Below, in pieces: positions 15,904 to 25,767 of a stretch of 42,078 nt of DNA. The notes below the pieces were generated by a model. The model was not told the DNA's origin. It did not search any database and saw only the letters and a program-made list of their open reading frames with translations. Every line of letters starts with the position of its first letter. The stretch's first letter is position 1. The DNA comes from Planctomycetota bacterium (lineage in GTDB: Bacteria; Planctomycetota; J058; JAJDCP01), in NCBI GenBank assembly GCA_029260765.1, contig JAJDCP010000043.1, positions 1 to 42,078 of the forward strand, in the 5' to 3' direction. The position numbers and the translations under genes were made by a program.

Positions 15904-17073
15904 TCATGAGACCAAAGAAGCCAGCTCTGACGCAAGCTCTCTAAGACTGATTGCCTCTACCCCTTTCTTGATGGGATATCTTTCTTCGCCCGGATACACG
16001 ACAAAACAACGGCTTGGCTCGACCTCAGCTCGGGCATGGTAAAAACCTCGTTCGAGCTTTGGAGACAAGCTGTGCTTGATTTCTATCGCCCAGCGCGATC
16101 CGGCTGGAAATTCTAGGATGAGGTCGATCTCTGCTCCGGCTGTAGAGCGATAGAAGCATGGCGTAACACTATCCGGAGCCGTTTGAATGAGTGTCTCAAT
16201 TACAAATGCTTCCCAGCTCCGGCCGGTGACAGGGTGACCAAGCAAGTCGTCACGATCACGAAGACCAAGAAGTGCATGGACGATTCCACTGTCACGGACG
16301 ATGACCCTGGGAGACTTCACTAACCGCTTGCGGACGTTGGCATGAAGCGGGACAAGGCGACGAACCAGGAGAAGGTCAACAAGTAGATCGACATAGCGCC
16401 TGACCGTTTTTCCGTCAATAGCGAGGCTGCGTGCAAGTTGTGCGGCGTTGAGCGGACCGCCTTGGCCGTGAGCTAGCATTGTCCAAAGACGTCTTAGAGT
16501 TTCAGCGGGGACGCGAGGGCCAAGTGCGGGGATATCACGTTCAAGATAGGTTCGGATGAAGTTCTCTCGCCAGATCAAACTCCGTCTGTCATCTGTTGCG
16601 AGAAAGCTGTCTGGGAACCCGCCTCGAAGCCACAGTCTCTCCAACTCCAGTGTTTCAACTTCCAAAGCGTCTAGAGGTGCGAGTTCAACATAGGCTATTC
16701 GCCCGGCCAGACTCTCACCCGACTGCCGGAGCAATTTCGGTGACGCTGAGCCAAGAAGAAGGAAGCGGCCTGCCCGCCGCCCGACTCGACGACCTGCATC
16801 GATCAACCCACGCAATGTTTCAAACAGACCTGGGATACGCTGGACTTCGTCAAGAATGACGAGTTTGTTGAGGTGGGCAGAAAGGTAGAGAGCAGGGTCT
16901 TGGAGTTTCGCTCGATCTCGTGGCGCCTCCAGGTCAAGGTAGACCGAAGCCCGATTGCGGGCCAACTCGCAAGCAAGAGTCGTCTTGCCAACCTGACGTG
17001 CTCCAAGCAGAACGACAGCAGGAAACTGTTCCAGCCGTTCTTCAAGTACAGAGTGGAGTCTTCGCGCTCGCAT
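15904..17073 (-). CDS. AAA ATPase with DUF4143 C-terminal domain
   Basis: This 389-residue member of the AAA_14/DUF4143 family has Walker A GARQVGKTT (24-32), Walker B LVILDEVQ (71-78) and sensor-like 'LLLGSAS' (105-111). The middle is a winged-helix-like segment (about 205-245). The C-terminus has E315-x-D317...E331-x-K333, a PD-(D/E)xK-nuclease-like core. Members are abundant, patchily distributed and often horizontally moved; their role is unsettled. The gene's GC (about 58-62 % in lines counted by hand) is below its neighbours. It has a good promoter but no SD, and may be leaderless. Confidence 0.9.
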   Translation of the reverse strand: MRARRLHSVLEERLEQFPAVVLLGARQVGKTTLACELARNRASVYLDLEAPRDRAKLQDPALYLSAHLNKLVILDEVQRIPGLFETLRGLIDAGRRVGRRAGRFLLLGSASPKLLRQSGESLAGRIAYVELAPLDALEVETLELERLWLRGGFPDSFLATDDRRSLIWRENFIRTYLERDIPALGPRVPAETLRRLWTMLAHGQGGPLNAAQLARSLAIDGKTVRRYVDLLVDLLLVRRLVPLHANVRKRLVKSPRVIVRDSGIVHALLGLRDRDDLLGHPVTGRSWEAFVIETLIQTAPDSVTPCFYRSTAGAEIDLILEFPAGSRWAIEIKHSLSPKLERGFYHARAEVEPSRCFVVYPGEERYPIKKGVEAISLRELASELASLVS

Positions 17074-17080
17074 CCTGGTT

Positions 17081-17108
17081 ATTATGGAGGAGAGTGCCCT
17101 TTTTGCAA
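17081..17108 (-). promoter_or_regulatory. Promoter of the DUF4143 ATPase gene, leaderless layout
   Basis: On the minus strand: -35 TTGCAA (17108-17103), a 16-base spacer and -10 CATAAT (17086-17081). The ATG begins at 17073, seven bases after the -10, so transcription would start at or next to the start codon. No SD is present. Confidence 0.55.
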
Positions 17109-17239
17109 GGATAGCGGTCAGTGTCAGGATCTTGATCTGCCGTCTCCCGGGTCTTGGCTACGATCGGAGATCCTGCGTCCGGCCTGGTGGGCGGGTACAA
17201 CCAAGGACGGCTGGTCCCAGGAGAGGAACCAATTTCGCC

Positions 17240-17683
17240 ATGAGATACGGTATTCGCCATAACGGTGAGTGTTTTGAGGTTGTCGTTGCTGGCTTCTCTA
17301 TGACCTACGATGTTCGTTGGGATGGTGACTGTTATGAGGTTGTCACGACCGGGCATCCAAGCCACTTTCACGCGTTGCCAATGGCACCCACCAAGATAGA
17401 GGATGCTCTACTGCGTGGCGATTGGCTGGTGCTGTGCTTTGCCGTGTGGAGTGGGCCAGATATTGAGGCAATTGGGCTGGCGATGTCTGAGCTGTGTCAG
17501 TACGGATCAGTGTCGGTAGGGATTCGGCCATTCTTGGAGTACTCAGAAACACAGGCCTGGTGTTCGGAGGTAAACTCGGACTTTGGATCACCGATGTGGC
17601 TCTTCTTTCGTGACGGCCGCCTTCTGAGGCAGAAACACTGTGGATTGACCGCTTCCGGATTGTGGCGCTTTCTTGAAGGTTGA
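17240..17683 (+). CDS. Thioredoxin-like protein lacking the CxxC, with duplicated N-terminus
   Basis: This 147-residue protein starts at ATG behind GGAGAGGAACC. Residues 60-147 follow the thioredoxin pattern: 'DWLVLCFAVWSGPD' where a thioredoxin has W-C-G-P-C (here W70-S71-G72-P73-D74). A cis-Pro-like 'SPMWLFFRDGRLL' (P118) and a last helix 'SGLWRFL' follow. Both redox Cys are replaced, so no disulfide exchange by the usual motif is possible. Residues 1-40 are two copies of a ~20-residue unit ('RHNGECFEVV' and 'RWDGDCYEVV'), a 60-bp tandem duplication. GC is near 50 % in one hand-counted line. A role in binding or immunity with the neighbouring ATPase is possible but unsupported. Confidence 0.6.
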   Translation: MRYGIRHNGECFEVVVAGFSMTYDVRWDGDCYEVVTTGHPSHFHALPMAPTKIEDALLRGDWLVLCFAVWSGPDIEAIGLAMSELCQYGSVSVGIRPFLEYSETQAWCSEVNSDFGSPMWLFFRDGRLLRQKHCGLTASGLWRFLEG

Positions 17684-17710
17684 GCACTTGTGACGTGCCC
17701 GAAGCCGTAG

Positions 17711-17771
17711 GCAGGTGAACGGTTCGAAGAACATCGTTGCCTAGATCCGCTCGACGGCTAAGTTCACCTGC
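17711..17771. repeat. Perfect 10-bp inverted repeat at the right edge of the insert
   Basis: GCAGGTGAAC (17711-17720) and GTTCACCTGC (17762-17771) are exact reverse complements, 41 bases apart. They lie between the thioredoxin-like gene and the end of the kinase gene, in 139 gene-free bases. It could be a transcription terminator, a protein site or an element end. Confidence 0.5.
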
Positions 17772-17822
17772 GAACGACGCTGGCGCGGCGAGCCCAAATC
17801 CCACCTGGATCAGCGTCTGATC

Positions 17823-20780
17823 CTACTGACAGAGGTCCTCAGCAGCGTAGAAAGGCAGGCCCGGGACGGCCTGGCCCCTGCCTGAACGGGCGGCCGCAGC
17901 CTCCGCCGACCAGACCAGCAGCTCCCCATCTACTGAGGCGTAGGCAACCGAGCGGCAGCCCTCGTCAAGGGCCAGCTGGGCGATCGGCCCGTCTTCGCTG
18001 AATCGCCAGCGGCATCGGCCATCGCGGACCCGGTAGACCGACACCTCCCCTCCTGGAGTCAGCACACCCAGCCAGGCGCCATCCGGCGAGAAGCACAGCT
18101 GGATGGGGCTCCGGCGCCGTTGCTCGCTCGGCAGCGTGGAGTCGAGCGTGTCGTCGAGCTCAACCGACCAGCTCGGGGTAGACGAGGCATCAGGACGGAG
18201 CACAAGTTTCCAGGGCCCTTCCGAGCGCCTCTGCGGGCGATACAGCAGCGCGTGGTTGCGTCTGTCTGGGGAACGGACCTGCAGGCCCCAGGAGCTGCCT
18301 CCCAGCTTGGCTCCCCGCGACGGACGCAGCGCCTGTGCGGGTTCGGGCAGATCCGTCTCCACAACCCGGGGACGTGTACGCTCCGCAGTCAGCTCCAGGC
18401 GGCGCTGGGCAGTACGGAGCATCAGGCTGCCTTCGGAGGCGAAGTCCAGACTCCAGAGTCCGGGCAGGGAGGCGACCCGCAGCCGCGGTTGGTCAACCAC
18501 CCTGATGAAACAAGCGCTGTCGGCTTGTGCAGCAGCTTCCGCACAGCGGTCTGCCAGGCTCCCCTGGGTCGTGAGCAAGCGCGCGGCATCCTCCTCGCTG
18601 CCGAGCACGTACACGTCGCCGACGCGCGGCGTGAGGATGTTGCTGCGCACAGGCAAGACATGCTGGTAGCTGCGATGCCGGGCCTGGCACGGGTGCAGCT
18701 GATCGTCGCGGAGGCGGAACAGGCGCGCTTTTCCTTGCGCGGTGAGCACCATTTGGCCGTCGCAGGCCACCAGCAGTGTCAACCAGTCGCGCGCCAGGGG
18801 CGTGTGCCAGAGCTCTTGAAGCAAGGCTACGAGCTCTTTCTCGAGGCGGACAGCATCGTCTCGGCACGCGTCCCCGGCGATGCGCACCGCCTTCCGCAGA
18901 ACACGCAGGGCCTCGCTGTCGAAGTCGGCGCGGAAGCGTTCGGTAGAGATGCCGGCGCGCAGCTGGGCGGCGATGCCTGCTCCGAGCTGCACCGGGCTCA
19001 GGCCTTCGCTTAGCGCAGCTCCGCGCCAGAGCTCGAGCCGCAAGCCGCCGCTTGCGAAGTCTTTACTGCGAGCCGATGCTTGTGCAGGTAGACGGGTTTC
19101 ATCATCCCAGCATGCCCACGCAAACTGCGCGTCCTCGGTCTGCGCCTGGCTCAGGTCCACGGCTTCCAGGCGAGCGACCTCGAGCCGTGCTGCTCGCAGG
19201 TCCGCTCCTTCGAGCTGGGCGCCGCGCAGGTCAGCCTCGCGCAGGTCCGCTCCGCGCAGGTCGGCGTTGCGCAGATCGGCGCCCCGTAGATCGGCTCCGC
19301 GCAGGTCGGCTTCCCGCAGATCTGCCCCGCGCAGGTCTTTTCCCGCAAGCTCGGCATCGGGCAGGCAGAGTTGTGCCAGGTCCTGCTTGGCCAACTCGAG
19401 CTGGCTCAGATTCCAGCCCCGCCCACTCCAATCGACGAAGGCACGCGGGTACGAGCGGCTCAGGCGCGAAAATGCCCGCAGCCGCTCGAGATCGGCCGCG
19501 TCCGGCGGGGTTTGGCGCATGGCGGCGAGCTGGGCCCGGAGCGTCTCTTCGACGCCATCGTGCAAAGCGTTGCCGAGGCCCAGAATCTGGCGGATGCTGC
19601 TGTTCTTCTGCAGCTCACGCAGATGGTACAGGCCCCGCGCCACAAAGGCCCACGGCCCCCAGGCCCGCAGTTGGCGTGCTTGGCCGGGCTTACGCAGCTG
19701 GAGAAGTTGGTCGTGCAGCTCCGTCAGGCCGGGGCGTTGCGCGGGTTGTTTGGCCAGGCAACGAAGCACCAGGCTGCCGAGCGGCTGCCAGGTCGGGGCC
19801 AGCTGTAAGGCCGCAGGGGCCTGCTCGCGATGGGCACGCCGCAGGTCCCCGAGCTCGCTGCCAGCGAACGGAGGACGCCCGGCCAACAGCTCGTACAGCA
19901 CGGTCCCCAGCGCGTAGATGTCGGTGCGCGCGTCCAGCTGTGTGCGGTTCCACTGCTCGGGGGCCATGTAGATCGGCGTACCGCCGCCTCCCGTGGCGAA
20001 GGCGGCGCTGCGCGCCAGGCCCAGGTCTGTCACCTTCAGGCAGCGCTCATGGACCAGCAGGTTCGAGGGTTTCAGGTCGCCATGCACGAAGCCGGGCGAG
20101 CGCTGGCCGGCGTGCTGCAGTGCCGAGCAGATCTGCAACCCTGCTTCGATGGCGTCCGCGGGGGAGAGCTCGTGGTCCTTGAGCAGCTCGGCCAGGGTGG
20201 GGCCGGGCACCAGCTCGAGGAACAGGTACGGCCGGCCGCCGAGCAGCCGGGTGCCGTAGGCACGGACGATGTGCGGGTGGGTGCCCAGCTCGGTCCACAA
20301 CCGGGTCTCTGCCAGGAAACGGGGCAGGGTCTCGCTGCGGTCGAGGAACAGGTCTTCGCGGAAGGTCTTGATCACAAAGGGAAAGCCCGTGTTCCGGTCC
20401 AGGCAGAACGACACCACGCCCATGCCCCCGCGCTCGGCGTGGAAGATCTCGAAGCCTCGCTCAAGGGGCGGTGGCTCCCGGACTTCCCCAGCAGGCGGTG
20501 GAGCCTCTCCCGAGCGCTGTGAGTGGCGCAGCGCGCTGCTCAGAGGCGTTGGCACGGGCACGGCCACGGCCGCCGGCACCGCTTCAGGCGCGGCCAGGCT
20601 CTGCAGGCTGGGGAGCGCAGTCGACGTCCCAGCGCGGCTGGCCGGCAGGCTGAGACTCAACAACTCGAGCGCCCAGAGCTCGAGGCTGTCGGTGCCGGGT
20701 TTGGAAACGGCCGCGGGAGCTTGCCGGGCGGCGCGTTGCTTGCGGTTCTCGCCCCAACGCCGGATCTCTTCGATCTGCAT
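17823..20780 (-). CDS. Ser/Thr protein kinase with pentapeptide repeats and propeller-like tail
   Basis: 985 residues. After a Pro/Ala-rich N-terminus, the kinase domain (about 108-362) shows a Gly loop ERGGMGVV (116-123), K138, E158, HGDLKPSN (233-240, catalytic D235), DLG (252-254) and APEQ (273-276). HGD in place of HRD makes it a non-RD kinase, so it may not need activation-loop phosphorylation. A pentapeptide-repeat helix (about 458-548, ADLRG/ADLRE units, a 15-bp DNA repeat at ~19190-19340) follows. The C-terminal ~400 residues hold blade-like ends such as 'FSPDGAWLGVLT' and 'DGELLVWS', read as a WD40-like propeller. No membrane helix is seen, so it is cytoplasmic. The FHA proteins in this window are natural candidate readers. 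Confidence 0.88.
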   Translation of the reverse strand: MQIEEIRRWGENRKQRAARQAPAAVSKPGTDSLELWALELLSLSLPASRAGTSTALPSLQSLAAPEAVPAAVAVPVPTPLSSALRHSQRSGEAPPPAGEVREPPPLERGFEIFHAERGGMGVVSFCLDRNTGFPFVIKTFREDLFLDRSETLPRFLAETRLWTELGTHPHIVRAYGTRLLGGRPYLFLELVPGPTLAELLKDHELSPADAIEAGLQICSALQHAGQRSPGFVHGDLKPSNLLVHERCLKVTDLGLARSAAFATGGGGTPIYMAPEQWNRTQLDARTDIYALGTVLYELLAGRPPFAGSELGDLRRAHREQAPAALQLAPTWQPLGSLVLRCLAKQPAQRPGLTELHDQLLQLRKPGQARQLRAWGPWAFVARGLYHLRELQKNSSIRQILGLGNALHDGVEETLRAQLAAMRQTPPDAADLERLRAFSRLSRSYPRAFVDWSGRGWNLSQLELAKQDLAQLCLPDAELAGKDLRGADLREADLRGADLRGADLRNADLRGADLREADLRGAQLEGADLRAARLEVARLEAVDLSQAQTEDAQFAWACWDDETRLPAQASARSKDFASGGLRLELWRGAALSEGLSPVQLGAGIAAQLRAGISTERFRADFDSEALRVLRKAVRIAGDACRDDAVRLEKELVALLQELWHTPLARDWLTLLVACDGQMVLTAQGKARLFRLRDDQLHPCQARHRSYQHVLPVRSNILTPRVGDVYVLGSEEDAARLLTTQGSLADRCAEAAAQADSACFIRVVDQPRLRVASLPGLWSLDFASEGSLMLRTAQRRLELTAERTRPRVVETDLPEPAQALRPSRGAKLGGSSWGLQVRSPDRRNHALLYRPQRRSEGPWKLVLRPDASSTPSWSVELDDTLDSTLPSEQRRRSPIQLCFSPDGAWLGVLTPGGEVSVYRVRDGRCRWRFSEDGPIAQLALDEGCRSVAYASVDGELLVWSAEAAAARSGRGQAVPGLPFYAAEDLCQ
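17899..17945. repeat. Right copy of 47-bp direct repeat flanking the insert
   Basis: Partner of 15505-15551, within the 3' end of the kinase gene. On the minus strand it encodes a propeller blade end. The two copies enclose about 2.35 kb of lower-GC DNA. Confidence 0.8.
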
Positions 20781-20977
20781 CGCCAGACCTCCAGCACTAC
20801 TATAGGCGTTCGTCTGAAAAAATCGCTGCGCTTGGGCCGCGGTCGAACCCCATCGCGGGCGAAGTTGGCGGGGGCGCCGTTAGAAAGCGCTTGCGGGCAC
20901 AGGTCCAACGACCGACACTTTTTGCTAGTGGCTTGCGCGAGTCGGCCCGGAAAGTGGGCGGATAGACGAGGGAACGC

Positions 20978-22561
20978 ATGGATCGTGGGGAAGTCGGGGA
21001 GCTGCTAGAATCGCTGGGCTTCCACTCCACCAGCATCGATGGCAAGCGCTGGAAGGCGCCGTTGGGCGGAGAGGGACGGCGTTACGCGGTGTCTGCCAAG
21101 ATCTCCAGTTCCTTCACCCATCTACGTGTCAAGCGCGTGCTGAGTCTGGGCGACCCTCCCTACCATCCTGAGCTGTTGCCACGGCTGTTGCAGTTCAATC
21201 AGGAGATGCCGGTCGTCAAGTTCGGTCTCGACAAAGAGTGCCACGTCAACGCCATCCTGACGCTGCCCAACCAGGGCGTCGATGATGAGCTGGTCAACTC
21301 CTCCCTATCGTTGCTCTCCTACTACGTTCGGCGTTGTGAGCGCAAGCTCTCGGTATTGGTCGGCGAGCAGTCTTCAAAGGCCCGGCACGCCAAGGGTGCG
21401 CGCCCGGCCGCCAAGACCGCTCAGCCCGCCGCTTCGGCGCGGCGGAATCCGTTCGCCCGGCCGATCAGCGAGCAGCCGGTGTTGGGCGGGCAGTCGCGGG
21501 TCACCATGATCCTCGACACCAAGGGGCTGCGCGCCGGCCTGGACATCGATGCGCCGCGTGTGGTGCTCAAACCGGATGCACCGAGGCTCAAAGAGATCTG
21601 GAGCCACGACGTCGGTGCGGTTCCAACTGGGGTGCCCGCGGTCTATTCCGACCGGGTGCTGCTTTCGTCTCGCGACTCGGCGGTCCACGGGCTCAGCTTG
21701 AAAGACGGCACCCCCTTCTGGCGCTTCGAGTGCTTCGCCAGTCCCGGCTCGCCGGTAGCGGCCAAACGACAACTGTATTGTGTGGTCGGCAGTACTTTGT
21801 TGGCGATCGACATCCGCAGCGGACGCAAGCTCTGGGATCTGCAGCACGCTGCCGAGGCTCGTTTCTCGACTCCGACGCTCAGCGATGGTTGTGTGCTGGT
21901 CGGCGCCGTAGACGGGAAGTTGTTCTGTTTCGACGCACAGACGGGCAGCGAACTTTGGAGCTATCAGTGCCAGGCTTCGGTGCTGAGCGCACCGGTCGTC
22001 CATGAAGAGCAGGTGTACGCGGTCGCGAGCGATGGCCACATCTATGTGCTGCAGTTCCACAACGGCAAGGAGCGGGCGCGCTTCATGATCACCGGGGGCA
22101 TGGAATCGGTCGGCTTCTGTGCTCCATGGATCTTCGCGGCTGTCGAAGGGCAGAGGCTGATGGCCTGCGACCTGGCGATGCGCAAGCAGATCTGGGAGGT
22201 GGCGGCCGGCGAAGACTTCAAGACCGTGATCGCGCCGACTGCCAATGAAGAGCGGGTGATCTTCACGACGGGCCGCAGCCAGCAGAACCGGCTGTTTGCT
22301 CTCGACAGCGCGAGTGGTGCGCAGCTATGGACGGCGAGCACCGGCGGATGGGGCCATGCGCCGGTCGCTCTGGGCGAGGTCTTGTTCGTGGCTTCGGGTC
22401 GCCACGTGTACAAGATCGATGCGGTCAGCGGAAAGACATTGGGCTGCCTGCCCCTGGATGCGCCCGTCTCCACCGGGCTGGCCGTTGGCTTCGATCGACT
22501 GTATGTCGGAACCGAAGGCGGGACCGCCTACTGCCTGCAGACTGGCGAAGCTCCCGTCTGA
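20978..22561 (+). CDS. YbjN-like domain plus PQQ-type beta-propeller protein
   Basis: 527 residues. The N-terminus (1-130), with 'LLESLGFHSTSIDGKRWKAPL' in outline and 'NQEMPVVKFGLDKECHVNAIL', resembles YbjN or secretion-chaperone-like folds. After a short Ala/Pro linker, residues ~205-527 form repeated 'DxxSGxxLW' blades ('DIRSGRKLWDL', 'DAQTGSELWSY', 'DSASGAQLWTA'), a PQQ_2/BamB-like propeller. There is no signal peptide, so unlike BamB it should be cytoplasmic. The kinase gene diverges from it 197 bases away, which suggests a shared signalling context. Its stop overlaps the start of the small gene that follows. Confidence 0.75.
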   Translation: MDRGEVGELLESLGFHSTSIDGKRWKAPLGGEGRRYAVSAKISSSFTHLRVKRVLSLGDPPYHPELLPRLLQFNQEMPVVKFGLDKECHVNAILTLPNQGVDDELVNSSLSLLSYYVRRCERKLSVLVGEQSSKARHAKGARPAAKTAQPAASARRNPFARPISEQPVLGGQSRVTMILDTKGLRAGLDIDAPRVVLKPDAPRLKEIWSHDVGAVPTGVPAVYSDRVLLSSRDSAVHGLSLKDGTPFWRFECFASPGSPVAAKRQLYCVVGSTLLAIDIRSGRKLWDLQHAAEARFSTPTLSDGCVLVGAVDGKLFCFDAQTGSELWSYQCQASVLSAPVVHEEQVYAVASDGHIYVLQFHNGKERARFMITGGMESVGFCAPWIFAAVEGQRLMACDLAMRKQIWEVAAGEDFKTVIAPTANEERVIFTTGRSQQNRLFALDSASGAQLWTASTGGWGHAPVALGEVLFVASGRHVYKIDAVSGKTLGCLPLDAPVSTGLAVGFDRLYVGTEGGTAYCLQTGEAPV

Positions 22562-22830
22562 CCATAGAAATCAGCGATCGCTTGATCAGCTCGAAGTCTG
22601 TGGCGGTGACCCTGACGGCTGCGCTGAGCGAAGGCGAGGGGACCATCCTGTGGTTCGAGCGCCGCTCCGATGGCCAGTTCACGCAGAAGGCCAAGGGGCC
22701 GAGCTACAAGGCCAATCTGCGGGTCAAGAAGGGTGACGGGGACTTCATCTACTACGTCTGTGTGCAGCGTGCAGATGGCAGCGTAGGCGGCAAGGTCCCG
22801 GTGCGCATCCCCGTCGTACAGGGCGAATAG
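22558..22830 (+). CDS. Small beta-rich protein, CTG start coupled to the propeller gene
   Basis: About 90 residues with alternating strands ('SVAVTLTAAL', 'GTILWFERR', 'FIYYVCVQR', 'KVPVRIPVV'), Ig- or FN3-like in appearance. The frame has no ATG or GTG near its sensible beginning. CTG at 22558 overlaps the TGA of the upstream gene (CTGA), the same junction type as at 4144-4147. The SD is weak (GCGAAG), so termination-reinitiation may drive it; TTG at 22582 is an alternative. Function unknown, probably a partner of the propeller protein. Confidence 0.55.
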   Translation: MTIEISDRLISSKSVAVTLTAALSEGEGTILWFERRSDGQFTQKAKGPSYKANLRVKKGDGDFIYYVCVQRADGSVGGKVPVRIPVVQGE

Positions 22831-22852
22831 CTCCGGCTCGGCCGCTGCTGGA

Positions 22853-23040
22853 GCGGCGCTCTGTTGGCGCCGGACGCCGCTTCCACAGCGGTTGCCCGCA
22901 ACCCTCTGGGTTCTACCAACCAGAACGGTCATGCCGGCGGTCGCAGACCGCCGCTACAGGGGAAGCGGTTGCCCGCAACCCGCTGGGTTCTACCAGCCAG
23001 AATGGTCTTGCCGGCGGTCGCAGACCGCCGCTATGAGGGG
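22853..23040. repeat. Hairpin repeat plus two tandem 76-bp repeats
   Basis: GCGGTTGCCCGCAACC begins at 22889 and again at 22965. Each ~76-bp unit contains GGTTGC-cc-GCAACC, AACCC-n-GGGTT and GGCGGTC-gca-GACCGCC palindromes. Just upstream, 22853-22873 carries the 'agcggcgctctgt-ggcgccgga' hairpin also found at 41886-41907. The stretch is gene-free and looks like an intergenic mosaic repeat between convergent genes. Confidence 0.75.
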
Positions 23041-23053
23041 CGGCGTGCCCGCA

Positions 23054-23467
23054 TCATTGAGGCTGAGGCCCGTCAGCGCTATCAAACACCAGCAAGGGTT
23101 TATCGCGCATGCTGACCAGCTGGCCCTGTTGCCGCAGCCGGAAGAGGTAGCGGCCCGCAGCGGGGATCAGGATGCGGTCGATGCAGAGCATCACCTCATG
23201 AGGCAGCAAGCGGTCGACAAGTACCTGGGTCTCAAGGGGAAAACTCGTCAGCGCGTGTTCGCTGGCAGCGTCGATCAGATCGATGCACAGATCAAAGCTG
23301 CCTTCCCCATCCATCAGCAACAAGTAGAGGTGCAAACCGTCGAGGGTAAGGGGAAAACTCCGACCGACGACCACATTGTAGACGTTGACCAGCGTACACA
23401 GCCCGAGCTCTTCGTTGCGCAGGATGTTCTGACAGATAAGCAGGGAGTCGACGCTAGGAGTGTGCAT
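23054..23467 (-). CDS. DUF6941-like protein
   Basis: This 137-residue protein starts 'MHTPSVDSLLICQNI' and continues with an 'LVNVYNVVVGRSFPLTLDGLH' segment, read around residues 28-50. This matches the pattern I know for DUF6941 (PSVxxLLxCDxV...LxGVYDxI...FP). It is soluble and its role is unknown. The ATG lies 4 bases after the FKBP gene stop, with GAGG upstream, so it belongs to the ABC operon. Upstream in-frame codons would add a Pro/Ser repeat, but that is the antiphase reading of the Glu-Pro array and not coding. Confidence 0.65.
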   Translation of the reverse strand: MHTPSVDSLLICQNILRNEELGLCTLVNVYNVVVGRSFPLTLDGLHLYLLLMDGEGSFDLCIDLIDAASEHALTSFPLETQVLVDRLLPHEVMLCIDRILIPAAGRYLFRLRQQGQLVSMRDKPLLVFDSADGPQPQ

Positions 23468-23471
23468 CGCC

Positions 23472-25757
<2,286 letters not shown>

Positions 25758-25767
25758 TGCCTGTCCC

